From: Methanobacteriota archaeon
GTDB taxonomy: Archaea > Halobacteriota > Halobacteria > Halobacteriales > Halalkalicoccaceae
Length of the DNA: 13,424 nucleotides
Assembly (NCBI GenBank): GCA_022561895.1
Contig: JADFQH010000045.1
Location: 1-13,424 of the forward strand
Direction: 5' to 3'
The notes beneath the pieces were generated by a model. It was given only the letters and a program-made list of their open reading frames with translations. It was not told the origin of the DNA and did not search any database. Shown here in pieces: positions 6,019 to 13,424 of the stretch; positions within the stretch are counted from its first letter, which is position 1; each line of letters opens with the position of its first letter. The position numbers and the translations under genes were made by a program.

Positions 6019-8432
6019 TACTGACAGGCCTCACAGGTTGGATCCTCGACGCTCGGCAGCCCCGTCTCCTCGTTTTCGCCGTCCATCCCGTCGTCCCCAC
6101 CATTCGACCCCCGGAACTGGGTGTCGTCGTACTCGCGCATATCCAGCGTGGTCTTTTCGACCTGACTCGCGCCCAGGGTGCGGAGATAGTAGGTCGTCTT
6201 CAGCCCGAGTTCCCACGCCCTCTCGTAGACCTCGGCGAGCAGCGACCCATCGGTAGCGGGGAAAAAGACGTTGTGCGACTGGCTCTGATCGATCCACGTC
6301 GCGCGTTCGGCCGACAGGCGAAGCTGGTGGCGCGGGTCGATCTCGAACGCGCCCCGATAGAGCTCCTTCAGCTCATCGGGAATCGCCTCTATCTCCTGGA
6401 TCGAGCCGTCGTGATACGTGATCCGGTCGCGGATTTCGTCGGTCCACAGGCCCCGCTTGCGCAGGTTGGAGACGAGATGGCCGTTGATCACGGTGAAGTC
6501 GCCGGACATGTTCGACTTCACGTATAAATTCGAGTAGATCGGCTCGATCGAGGGGGTCGTCCCCGCGATCGTGGAGATGGTCGCCGTCGGCGCGACCGCC
6601 ATCGTGTTCGAGTTTCGCATTCCGTGCTCGGCGACGTGCTCGCGCACCCGCTCCCAGTCGAGGCGCTCTTCGACCTCGATCGGAATCTCGCGCCCGCGTT
6701 CTTCTTCGAGCAGCGAGAGGGTGTCCTGGGGGAGCAGGCCGCGATCCCACTTCGAGCCCTCGTAGCTCTCGTAGGCCCCGCGTTCGGCGGCCAGTTTCGA
6801 AGAGCCGTCGATGGCGTGGTACGCGACGAGTTCTTGAGTGCGGTCGGCGAAGTCGACGGCCTCCTCCGAAGCCATCGGAATGTCCTGCTTCATCAGGGCC
6901 TCGTGAAAGCCCATGATACCTAAGCCAACTGGCCGGTGGCGCATGTTCGAACGTTCCGCCTTTTGGGTGGGGTAGAAGTTCAGGTCGACGACGTTGTCGA
7001 GCATCCGCATCGCCGTCGTCACCGTCTCGGCGAGCGTCTCGCGATCGAGTCCGTTCTCGTCCGTATGCCGCGCGAGATTCACCGAACCGAGGTTGCAGAC
7101 GGCGGTTTCCTCGTTGCTCGTGTTCAGCGTGATCTCCGTACAGAGGTTCGAGGAGTTGATCACACCCGTGTGATCCTGCGGCGAGCGAATATTAGCGGGA
7201 TCCTTGAACGTGATCCACGGGTGGCCGGTCTCGAACAGTCGGGTGAGGATCGTGCGCCACAGTTCGGTGGCCTCGCACCGCTCGTACTGGTCGAGTTCGC
7301 CGTTCTCGGCGGCCTGCTCGTACTCCCTGTACTTCTCCTCGAACTCGTTCCCATAGGACCCGTGGAGGTCGGGCACCTCCTCGGGCGAGAAGAGCGTCCA
7401 CTTCCCGCTCTCGTCGACGCGCTTCATGAACAGGTCGGGCACCCACGCCGCGGTGTTCATGTCGTGGGTGCGCCGGCGCTCGTCGCCCGTATTGCGCCGA
7501 AGGTCGAGAAACGCCGGGAAATCGAGGTGCCATGCCTCCAAATATGCGCAGGCCGCCCCGCGACGCTTCCCGCTCCTGTTGATCGCGCCGGTCACGTCGT
7601 TTGCGATCCGCAGAAACGGGACCGTTCCCGTGGATTCGACGCCCGTCGACGAGATCCGCGCGCCGCTCGCCCGGAGGTTCGTCCAGTCGTTTCCGAGCCC
7701 GCCCGACCACTTCGAAAGCTTCGCGTGTTCCTTGTAGGCGTCGAAGATCCCCTCCAGATCGTCGGGAACGGTCGTGAGGTAACACGAGGAGAGCTGTGGA
7801 TGGGTCGTCCCCGCGTGAAACAGCGTCGGTGTCGAGTGGACGAACCGGAGCGTCGAGAGCAGGTCGTAGAACGTTTTTGCATACTGCTCGCGCCCCTCGG
7901 GCTCCTCGCGAAGCGCGATCCCCATCGCCACGCGCATCCAGAACGTCTGTGGAAGTTCGATCGGCTCCTCGCCGTCCCGAAGGAAATATCTCTGGGAAAG
8001 CGTTTCCATGGCGATGTAGTCGAGGTGGTCGTCGCGGGTGGGTTCGAGGGCCTCGGCGAGTCTCGACAGGTCGTACTCCGCCATCCGTTCGTCGAGCAGG
8101 TTCGTCTCGACCCCGCGCTCGATCGATTGGGCGAACGACTCCCGATAGGCGGCCTCGCGATCCTCGATCTCGCCGGCTTCGCCGACCCGTTCCTCGAACT
8201 GTCGCTTTCGAACGACCCGCGCGGCGATCCGTTCGTATTCGGGATCGCGCTCGATCCGGGCCGTGAGCGCGCCGACGACCGCCTCGTAGATCTCCGCTCG
8301 GCTCGCGCCCTCGTAGCAGTCGCGTGTCGCCGCACGGGCAACCTCCGCTACGGCCGCCTCGTCCATCCGCTCGCTTTGGGCCTGTTCCAGTATCGATCGG
8401 ATCGTGTCGGTTTGCATCGTCGCTTGACTCAT
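6018..8432 (-). CDS. nrdA: Ribonucleoside-diphosphate reductase large (catalytic) subunit, class I
   Basis: NrdA reduces ribonucleoside diphosphates to deoxy forms. In this 804-residue protein the active site is clear: C217 (SSCYL) and C446 (AVCNLGS) are the redox pair, and N429-L-C431-T-E433 holds the thiyl-radical Cys and its partners. Y748-Y749 (TTYYL) are the radical-transfer tyrosines, and the tail C800-x2-C803 (CEAC) re-reduces the active site with thioredoxin or a related protein. The N-terminus (about 13-77) resembles the end of an ATP-cone plus the barrel's N-terminal domain, but the usual opening VxKRDG segment is absent. Allosteric overall-activity control by dATP may therefore be lost. 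ATG 8432 was chosen; ATG 8417 is an alternative. nrdB follows with a one-base overlap, and cobT is divergent. Confidence 0.97.
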   Translation of the reverse strand: MSQATMQTDTIRSILEQAQSERMDEAAVAEVARAATRDCYEGASRAEIYEAVVGALTARIERDPEYERIAARVVRKRQFEERVGEAGEIEDREAAYRESFAQSIERGVETNLLDERMAEYDLSRLAEALEPTRDDHLDYIAMETLSQRYFLRDGEEPIELPQTFWMRVAMGIALREEPEGREQYAKTFYDLLSTLRFVHSTPTLFHAGTTHPQLSSCYLTTVPDDLEGIFDAYKEHAKLSKWSGGLGNDWTNLRASGARISSTGVESTGTVPFLRIANDVTGAINRSGKRRGAACAYLEAWHLDFPAFLDLRRNTGDERRRTHDMNTAAWVPDLFMKRVDESGKWTLFSPEEVPDLHGSYGNEFEEKYREYEQAAENGELDQYERCEATELWRTILTRLFETGHPWITFKDPANIRSPQDHTGVINSSNLCTEITLNTSNEETAVCNLGSVNLARHTDENGLDRETLAETVTTAMRMLDNVVDLNFYPTQKAERSNMRHRPVGLGIMGFHEALMKQDIPMASEEAVDFADRTQELVAYHAIDGSSKLAAERGAYESYEGSKWDRGLLPQDTLSLLEEERGREIPIEVEERLDWERVREHVAEHGMRNSNTMAVAPTATISTIAGTTPSIEPIYSNLYVKSNMSGDFTVINGHLVSNLRKRGLWTDEIRDRITYHDGSIQEIEAIPDELKELYRGAFEIDPRHQLRLSAERATWIDQSQSHNVFFPATDGSLLAEVYERAWELGLKTTYYLRTLGASQVEKTTLDMREYDDTQFRGSNGGDDGMDGENEETGLPSVEDPTCEACQ

Positions 8433-8440
8433 GATATTCC

Positions 8441-8498
8441 CGGCCCGATAGCGTCGCCACTGCCGGCGAAACGCCGCTCAGGGCGGCCGATCGGGCCG
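8441..8498 (-). promoter_or_regulatory. Nested inverted repeat in the nrdA leader
   Basis: CGGCCCGAT (8441-8449) and ATCGGGCCG (8490-8498) are a perfect 9-bp inverted repeat. Inside is a second hairpin, CGGCG/CGCCG (8464-8468 and 8472-8476) with a three-base loop. In the nrdA mRNA this would form a closed structure ending 8 nt before the start codon. The nearer TATA-like box predicts initiation around 8500, so the structure would fill almost the whole leader. Short GC stems arise by chance in such a genome. Confidence 0.4.
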
Positions 8499-8523
8499 TG
8501 TTCAGGTATCCGCCGGGACCGCC

Positions 8524-8553
8524 ATAAGTATTCCCAACTTTGCTTTCTATAAG
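8524..8553 (-). promoter_or_regulatory. Two candidate TATA boxes for nrdA
   Basis: On the minus strand ATACTTAT (8524-8531) and CTTATAG (8547-8553) are the A/T-rich islands upstream of nrdA. They predict starts near 8500 and 8523, leaders of about 70 and 90 nt, unusually long for a haloarchaeal gene. The rest of the 8554-8680 spacer is GC-rich and shows no gene. Confidence 0.4.
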
Positions 8554-8680
8554 ACAACTGTGTTTGTTCATTCGGACGACGGCCAGCGCCGGTCCGCGGA
8601 CGCAAGCGGTCGTTCGGGCAGAGTGTGACTGGCGCGGAACCTACCGGAACCGCTCCCCGCTTCTAGGATCCGCACCGATC

Positions 8681-8688
8681 AATTAAAG
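8681..8688 (+). promoter_or_regulatory. TATA-like box for cobT-cobB
   Basis: AATTAAAG is centred about 31 nt before the cobT ATG at 8716, which would give an almost leaderless transcript. It is the only A/T-rich element in the right half of the nrdA-cobT spacer. Confidence 0.45.
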
Positions 8689-8715
8689 CCAGCTTGGGGT
8701 AGATACACTGCAGTG

Positions 8716-9762
8716 ATGATCGACGGACGATGGGAGTCGGGCGGCGGGACACCAAGGCTGGTCGTCGTCGCCGGAAGCACCCGAACGGCGACGATTACTC
8801 ACGAGGGGAGCCCGATCAGCGCCGCCGGGGCCGACCGCGAGGCCGTTTATCACACCCCAAGTGCGGACCTCGAACTCCTCGAGTACGGCGACGTGACCCT
8901 CGCACCGGCCGTCCCGATCAGCCCCTCGGGCTGTCCGACGCCGGCGGTCGTGACCCACGCCGTCCGCGAGCTACTGGAGTTCGACGTAACCCCCATCGAT
9001 GCGGGACTGGCGCGGGAGACCGGCGCGCCGACCGTCGCCCTCGGCACCGAACCGGGTGCGGACATCCGCGAAGCGGCGGCGGTCGCGAACGCCGACGAAC
9101 TGTTCTGCGTCGGGCGGTCGGTCGGACGGGCGCTTCCCGATTCGGAGCTCCTGATCGGCGAGACGATCCCCGGCGGGACGACGACCGCGATGGCGGTGTT
9201 GAGCGCGCTCGGCGAGCGACCGGCGGTCTCCTCGTCGCTCCCGGTGAACCCCCTCGCGCTCAAGCGGCGGGTGGTCGAGGCGGCGCTCGCGGCGAGTGAT
9301 CTCGACGCCGGCGGGGCCGCGGGCGCACCGGTAGAAGCGGTCCATCGCGTCGGCGATCCCACACTCGCGTGCGTCGCGGGGCTGATATCGGGCGCGAGCG
9401 ACGCCGGAACCGAAGTGATCCTCGCAGGGGGCACACAGCTCGCCGCGGCCGCCGCCCTCGCGCGCCACGCGGGCGTCGACGCGCCGCTGACGCTCGCGAC
9501 CACCTCGTTCGTCGCGGAGGACGAAAGCGCGGGGATCGAGCTCCTGGCGTCGGATCTCGAGCTGGAGCTTCGCGTAACCGATCCGGGGTTCCGCGGTCAG
9601 GACCACCCCGCAATGGCGGCGTACGCCGCCGGAGAAGCGAAGGAAGGCGTCGGGATGGGCGGGGCGTTGTGGCTCGCCGAGCGCGAAGGGGTTCCGATGT
9701 GCGCGCTCGGCGATCGGGTAGAGCGGGTGTACAACCGGGTGACGGAGGCGATCCGGGCGTGA
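8716..9762 (+). CDS. cobT: CobT-type nicotinate-nucleotide phosphoribosyltransferase (archaeal, UPF0284 family)
   Basis: The 348-residue product matches the archaeal CobT-like family, which activates the lower-ligand base of cobalamin by transferring phosphoribose from nicotinate mononucleotide. Visible features are the Gly/Thr-rich phosphate-binding loop PGGTTTAMAVLSALG, a second loop GGTQLAAAAAL, and the C-terminal KEGVGMGGA segment, which contains the glutamate expected to act as catalytic base. The family usually has about 340-360 residues, so this copy looks complete. A GTG at 8713 directly precedes ATG 8716; ATG is preferred. Its stop codon overlaps the cobB start, so the two are almost certainly one operon with coupled translation. 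It is divergent from nrdA. The exact base substrate in this organism is not visible. Confidence 0.9.
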   Translation: MIDGRWESGGGTPRLVVVAGSTRTATITHEGSPISAAGADREAVYHTPSADLELLEYGDVTLAPAVPISPSGCPTPAVVTHAVRELLEFDVTPIDAGLARETGAPTVALGTEPGADIREAAAVANADELFCVGRSVGRALPDSELLIGETIPGGTTTAMAVLSALGERPAVSSSLPVNPLALKRRVVEAALAASDLDAGGAAGAPVEAVHRVGDPTLACVAGLISGASDAGTEVILAGGTQLAAAAALARHAGVDAPLTLATTSFVAEDESAGIELLASDLELELRVTDPGFRGQDHPAMAAYAAGEAKEGVGMGGALWLAEREGVPMCALGDRVERVYNRVTEAIRA

Positions 9763-11057
9763 GGGGGGTCGTCCTCGGGGGCGTGAGTTCGGGCGTCGGC
9801 AAGACCGTCGCCGCGCTCGCAACGATCCGCGCGCTCGATCGAGCGGGCTACGCAGTCCAGCCCGCGAAGGCCGGCCCGGATTTCATCGACCCGAGCCACC
9901 ACGAACAGGTCGCGGGCCGTCCGTCGAGAACGCTCGACTGCTGGCTCGAAGGGAGGGAGGGGCTTCGGCGTAACTACCACCGCGGCGAGGGCGAGATGTG
10001 CATCGTCGAGGGCGTAATGGGGCTGTACGACGGCGACTGCTCCAGCACCGCGATGGTCGCCGAGGCGCTCTCCCTACCCGTTGTCCTCGTGGTCGACGCC
10101 AGCGCCGGGATGGAGAGCGTCGCCGCGACCGCGCTCGGATTTCGGGAATACGCGAGACACGCCGGTCGCGAGATCGATGTCGCCGGAATCATCGCCCAGC
10201 GCGCTCATGGGGGTCGCCACGAGCGAGGGATTCGTGACGCCCTTCCCGAGGGGATCGAATACTTCGGGCGGATCGGGCCCCGCGAGGATTTGGAGATCCC
10301 CGATCGGCATCTCGGTCTGCAGATGGGTGAGGAAGCGCCACTCGAAGACGAGGCGCTCAACGCCGCAAGCGAACACCTTCTGCCCGATAGGCTGCTCGAC
10401 ATTGCGCGCGAACCGCCGCGGTCGGAGCCCGAGAGGACTGGCGAGCCGACCGGCAAGCGAGTGGCCGTCGCCCGCGACGGGGCCTTCTGCTTTTACTACC
10501 CGGAGACGGTCGAGCGCTTCGAGGAACGCGCCGATTTGGTGACGTTCTCACCCGTTGCGGGTGAGGATCTACCCGACTGCGACGGCGTCTACCTGCCGGG
10601 CGGCTATCCCGAACTCCACGCCAAAGCGCTCTCGCGGTCGCCCGCACTCGAAGCGATCGGCGAGCGAGCTGCCGATGGACTTCCCGTGTTCGGGGAATGC
10701 GGCGGGCTGATGACGCTTTCCGAATCCCTCTCGACGGCCGACGGCGAGACCTATCCGATGGCCGGCGTGCTGCCCGCCGAAGTGAGAATGCACGACCGGT
10801 ATCAGGCGCTCGATCACGTCGAACTACGGACAGTAGGTGAAACGCTCACCGCCGCCTCCGGCGAGTCGCTTCGCGGCCACGAGTTCCATTACTCCAGTGC
10901 TGAGGTCGATTCGAATGCCCGCTTCGCCTTCGAGATGGAACGAGGCGAGGGGATCGACGGCGAACACGACGGGCTGATTGAGTACAGAACGCTTGGAACC
11001 TACTGTCACGTCCACCCCGAAAGTGGGACATTCGACGCGCTGCTCGATGGCCTATAA
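9759..11057 (+). CDS. cobB: Cobyrinic acid a,c-diamide synthase (CobB/CbiA)
   Basis: CobB/CbiA amidates the a- and c-carboxylates of the corrin ring using glutamine and ATP. The GTG start at 9759 overlaps the cobT stop (GTGA) and is set by the Walker A motif GGVSSGVGKT at residues 7-16, which must be near the N-terminus. The dethiobiotin synthetase-like ATPase domain (1-~195) includes GPDFIDPSHH, and the class I glutaminase domain (about 240-432) includes YLPGGYPE, the nucleophile C314 in FGECGG, and H417/H419 in YCHVHPE. At 432 residues it is of normal length. An open frame continues upstream to about 9369, but that part is out-of-frame cobT and is not the start. The 33-nt gap after the stop leads to a convergent regulator gene. 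Confidence 0.95.
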   Translation: MRGVVLGGVSSGVGKTVAALATIRALDRAGYAVQPAKAGPDFIDPSHHEQVAGRPSRTLDCWLEGREGLRRNYHRGEGEMCIVEGVMGLYDGDCSSTAMVAEALSLPVVLVVDASAGMESVAATALGFREYARHAGREIDVAGIIAQRAHGGRHERGIRDALPEGIEYFGRIGPREDLEIPDRHLGLQMGEEAPLEDEALNAASEHLLPDRLLDIAREPPRSEPERTGEPTGKRVAVARDGAFCFYYPETVERFEERADLVTFSPVAGEDLPDCDGVYLPGGYPELHAKALSRSPALEAIGERAADGLPVFGECGGLMTLSESLSTADGETYPMAGVLPAEVRMHDRYQALDHVELRTVGETLTAASGESLRGHEFHYSSAEVDSNARFAFEMERGEGIDGEHDGLIEYRTLGTYCHVHPESGTFDALLDGL

Positions 11058-11090
11058 GGCGAGATTGAGTGCAGAATAAAGAAGAGTGAC

Positions 11091-11495
11091 TCAGCTATCG
11101 GGACGAGGCATTGTCTCGATGTCTCGAATTCGAGCCGTTTTCTCGACTGATCGGTACTGACGTTGCCAGGCATCCTCCGGAAACAGTCCGTTGCGGTCGA
11201 ACAGCTCACGAGCTTCTTCTGTGAGTTCATAGAACTTGTACGGATAGTTCCGAAGTCGTTTTCCGGTCTCGAACTCGCGCTCACGAACGACACCAACATC
11301 AGCTAATGTCTTCAAGTAACGGCGAATGGCGTCGTCACTCAGCGACGGATTCATGTAGTCTAACTCCTCGACGCTAATCATTCCTTTTGGATGACCAACG
11401 ATATCCGAGAGAATGTCGGCTCGTTTCTTGTCCGTCGTTTTCTGGAGCGCGCACCACGAATCGAACTCTTCAGTAACGTCCGTCTTGGACGCCAT
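11091..11495 (-). CDS. Winged-helix transcriptional regulator (haloarchaeal ArsR/MarR-like)
   Basis: The 134-residue product has a single winged-helix domain. Residues ~22-40 form the first helix (TDKKRADILSDIVGHPKG). The helix-turn-helix follows (ISVEELDYMNPSLSDDAIRRYLKTLADVGVV), and the wing reads KRLRNYPYKFYELTEEARELF. A basic/acidic tail ends at MPRPDS. I recall near-identical architecture in many haloarchaeal regulators of accessory DNA, though the ligand and targets are unknown. By hand count about 53% of 11101-11280 is G/C, lower than the surrounding cob and uvr genes, suggesting transfer. It lies 89 nt downstream of uvrB on the same strand, with its own A/T-rich upstream region. No partner gene such as a toxin is present. 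Confidence 0.85.
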   Translation of the reverse strand: MASKTDVTEEFDSWCALQKTTDKKRADILSDIVGHPKGMISVEELDYMNPSLSDDAIRRYLKTLADVGVVREREFETGKRLRNYPYKFYELTEEARELFDRNGLFPEDAWQRQYRSVEKTARIRDIETMPRPDS

Positions 11496-11523
11496 ACGTA
11501 TATTTTAGGAACTATCAATATCA
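11494..11523 (-). promoter_or_regulatory. A/T-rich promoter/operator region of the regulator
   Basis: The palindrome ATACGTAT (11494-11501) overlaps the start codon, and a TATA-like ATATTGATA (minus strand, about 11513-11521) lies some 20-25 nt upstream. A palindrome on the start codon would suit autorepression. The remainder of the gap to uvrB (11524-11584) shows nothing recognisable. Confidence 0.3.
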
Positions 11524-11584
11524 ACGTTCGCGCTCTGTCGAAAACGGTAGCACGATCGATTGCTCGGAGAACCTGTAACTACCG

Positions 11585-13424
11585 TTAGAACTCGGCTTCG
11601 GGTTCGGGGACGACACCCTCATCAACGACTTCGAACTCCTCGCGCAGTTCACGGATCCTGTCTCGAATATCGGCGGCAAGCTCGAACTCCAGATTCCCGG
11701 CAGCCTCGTTCATACGCTCCTCTAAGGCCTGAATTTGGGCCTGTGCGGCCTCCGCGTCCTCCGGGGCGTCGCCCGTGACGCCGCTTGTATCCGTCTTGCT
11801 TCCCGGTAGGTTCGTCTCGCCGACCGCCTTGTCGATGGTCGTCGGTGTGTAGCCGTGCTCTTCGTTGTATTCGCGCTGGATCTCGCGGCGCCGTTGGGTC
11901 TCGGAAATCGCCTCACTCATCGCGTCGGTCGTCTCATCAGCATAGAGGACGACCTCGCCCTCGGCGTTTCGCGCCGCCCGGCCCATCGTCTGGATCAAGG
12001 TAGTACGCGATCGCAAGAAGCCCTGCTGGTCGGCGTCCAGAATGGCAACGAGCGACACCTCGGGGATGTCGAGACCTTCGCGCAGGAGGTTAATACCGAC
12101 AAGGACGTCGAACTCGCCGAGTCGGAGTCCGCGGATGAGTTCGTGACGTTCGAGGGTGTCGGTCTCGTCGTGCATGTACTCGACGCCCACACCTGAATTT
12201 TCGAGATACTCGGTGAGGTCTTCGGCCATCCGTTTTGTGAGGGTCGTCACGAGCACGCGCTCGTCTCGATCGGTGCGCTCTTCGATCCGGGCCATCAGAT
12301 CGTCGATCTGACTCTCGGCGGACTGGACCGAGACGGCGGGGTCGACCAGATGAGTCGGGCGAACGATCTGCTCGACCACCTGCTCGCTCACGTCGCGTTC
12401 GTATTCCGCAGGCGTGGCCGAAACGTACAGGCGTTTTCCGATACGTTCCTCGAACTCCTCGAAGGTGAGCGGGCGGTTGTCGTAGGCGGTCGGAAGTCGA
12501 AAGCCGTTCTCGACCAGCGAGTCCTTTCTGGATTTGTCGCCCGCGTACTGACCTTTGATCTGGGGAAGGGTTTGGTGGGACTCGTCGATCACCGTAAGAA
12601 AATCGTCGGGAAAGTAATCGAGAAGGGTGTAGGGAGCCTCGCCGGATTCCCGATCCGAGAGATGAACGGAGTAGTTCTCGATCCCCGAACAGTAGCCCGT
12701 TTCGCGCATCATTTCGAGGTCGAAGGTAGTGCGCTCCTCGATTCGCTGGGCGGCGAGCATGTCGCCTTGTCGTTCGAAGTATCGGATCCGCTTTTCTAAA
12801 TCCTCTTCGATCTCGCTGATCGCGTTTTCCATGCGCTCTTCGGGGATCGAGTAGTGCTCTGCGGGGTGGATGAGCACAGCAGGCTCCTCGCTTTTGAGTT
12901 CTCCCTCCAAGGGATCGAGTTTACTGAGCCGATCGATCTCGTCGCCCCAGAACTCGACGCGCACGGCGTACCGGCCGTACATCGGGAAGATCTCGACGGT
13001 GTCACCGCGCACCCTGAATGTGCCCTGTGTGAAGTCCACGTCGTTTCGCTCGTAGTTCAGGTCGACGAGTCCTTTCAGAAGCTCGTCCCGGTCGATCTCC
13101 TGACCTTCTTCGAGCCGGAGGCTCATGTCGACGTAGTTTCGGGGATCACCCAGCCCGTAGATCGCAGAGACCGAGGCGACCACGATGACGTCCTCGCGGG
13201 TCAGAAGCGACCGCGTGGCGCTGTGGCGAAGCCGATCGATCTCGTCGTTGATCGAGGCGTCCTTGTCGATATACGTATCGCTTGCCTCGACGTAGGCCTC
13301 GGGCTGGTAGTAGTCGTAATAGGAGACGAAGTACTCGACGGCGTTGTCGGGAAACAGGTTCCTAAACTCCTCGTAGAGTTGGGCCGCCAGCGTCTTGTTG
13401 TGGGCGATAACGAGGGTTGGAGTT
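11585..13424 (-). CDS. uvrB: UvrABC excinuclease subunit B, N-terminus beyond window
   Basis: UvrB is the damage-verifying helicase-like subunit that receives DNA from UvrA and recruits UvrC. The frame is open to the right edge, giving 612 C-terminal residues of an expected ~670-690. The Walker A motif should lie just outside. The visible part starts TPTLVIAHNKTLAAQL (motif Ia). It continues with the DNA-gripping beta-hairpin (YYDYYQPEAYVEASDTYIDKD), the DESH box (TVIDESHQTL), the helicase C-terminal half with QTMGRAARN (motif VI), and a terminal UVR helix pair (ELAADIRDRIRELREE) that binds UvrC. ATG 13183 is internal, not the start, because conserved UvrB sequence continues upstream of it. 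The gene is on the strand opposite uvrC. Confidence 0.97.
   Translation of the reverse strand, partial: TPTLVIAHNKTLAAQLYEEFRNLFPDNAVEYFVSYYDYYQPEAYVEASDTYIDKDASINDEIDRLRHSATRSLLTREDVIVVASVSAIYGLGDPRNYVDMSLRLEEGQEIDRDELLKGLVDLNYERNDVDFTQGTFRVRGDTVEIFPMYGRYAVRVEFWGDEIDRLSKLDPLEGELKSEEPAVLIHPAEHYSIPEERMENAISEIEEDLEKRIRYFERQGDMLAAQRIEERTTFDLEMMRETGYCSGIENYSVHLSDRESGEAPYTLLDYFPDDFLTVIDESHQTLPQIKGQYAGDKSRKDSLVENGFRLPTAYDNRPLTFEEFEERIGKRLYVSATPAEYERDVSEQVVEQIVRPTHLVDPAVSVQSAESQIDDLMARIEERTDRDERVLVTTLTKRMAEDLTEYLENSGVGVEYMHDETDTLERHELIRGLRLGEFDVLVGINLLREGLDIPEVSLVAILDADQQGFLRSRTTLIQTMGRAARNAEGEVVLYADETTDAMSEAISETQRRREIQREYNEEHGYTPTTIDKAVGETNLPGSKTDTSGVTGDAPEDAEAAQAQIQALEERMNEAAGNLEFELAADIRDRIRELREEFEVVDEGVVPEPEAEF

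Noticed and set aside
8441..8498. Cobalamin riboswitch in the nrdA-cobT spacer
   Set aside because: I see no B12-box-like conserved core, and the structure is a simple nested stem; known cobalamin riboswitches are bacterial.
6936..8552. Plus-strand open frame of 538 codons opposite nrdA
   Set aside because: Long antisense frames are common in GC-rich haloarchaeal genes; the product is Arg/Val-rich without domains and lies wholly over NrdA.
9369..9758. Upstream extension of cobB by 130 codons
   Set aside because: This part is cobT read in another frame; it is Arg/Gly-rich, and the Walker A motif places the real CobB start at 9759.
1..13424. CRISPR array, tRNA, insertion sequence or multi-gene defence system
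   Set aside because: No regularly spaced repeats, no cloverleaf or CCA-type ends, no transposase or integrase, and all larger frames are accounted for by known housekeeping families.

Overview
The window reads as haloarchaeal (class Halobacteria) chromosome over about 12.6 kb. The genes from about 780 to the right end are GC-rich, strongly prefer GAC/GTC/CTC codons and encode acidic proteins. Start codons are preceded by A/T-rich TATA-like boxes, mostly 20-35 nt upstream, instead of Shine-Dalgarno sites, as expected for largely leaderless archaeal transcripts. The first ~0.7 kb is different: about 50% GC, with a basic protein that reads off the left edge. Both terminal genes are cut by the window ends.

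Layout from left to right: (1) 1-777, minus: N-terminal part of a molybdopterin oxidoreductase of the NxrA/NarG-like (type II DMSO reductase) family. It overlaps the stop codon of (2) 774-1688, minus: an ABC transporter ATPase. (3) 1733-1987, minus: a small acidic haloarchaeal protein. Divergent from it are (4) 2078-2326, plus: a two-helix small membrane protein, and (5) uvrC (2336-4069, plus). (6) 4101-4910, minus: a winged-helix regulator interrupted by an in-frame TAA. (7) nrdB and nrdA (5026-8432, minus): an aerobic class I ribonucleotide reductase whose small subunit is of the radical-tyrosine-free class Ic (Mn/Fe) type. (8) Divergent from nrdA, cobT and cobB (8716-11057, plus): cobalamin synthesis genes with a 4-nt overlap. 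(9) 11091-11495, minus: a lower-GC winged-helix regulator. (10) uvrB (11585 to the right end, minus), lacking its N-terminus.

Functionally, two themes dominate. uvrC and uvrB are two of the three nucleotide excision repair proteins (uvrA is not here); they sit 7.5 kb apart on opposite strands. nrdA-nrdB supplies deoxyribonucleotides without needing B12, and it is back to back with B12 synthesis genes, with a potentially structured nrdA leader between them.

I see no mobile element, integrase, CRISPR array, tRNA or rRNA. No stretch of more than 300 bases lacks a gene; the longest gap is nrdA-cobT (8433-8715). I did not find a convincing new defence or other multi-gene system. The items most worth checking are the composition break and foreign-looking oxidoreductase at the left edge (real transfer or assembly chimera), the nonsense codon in the regulator, and the nrdA leader.
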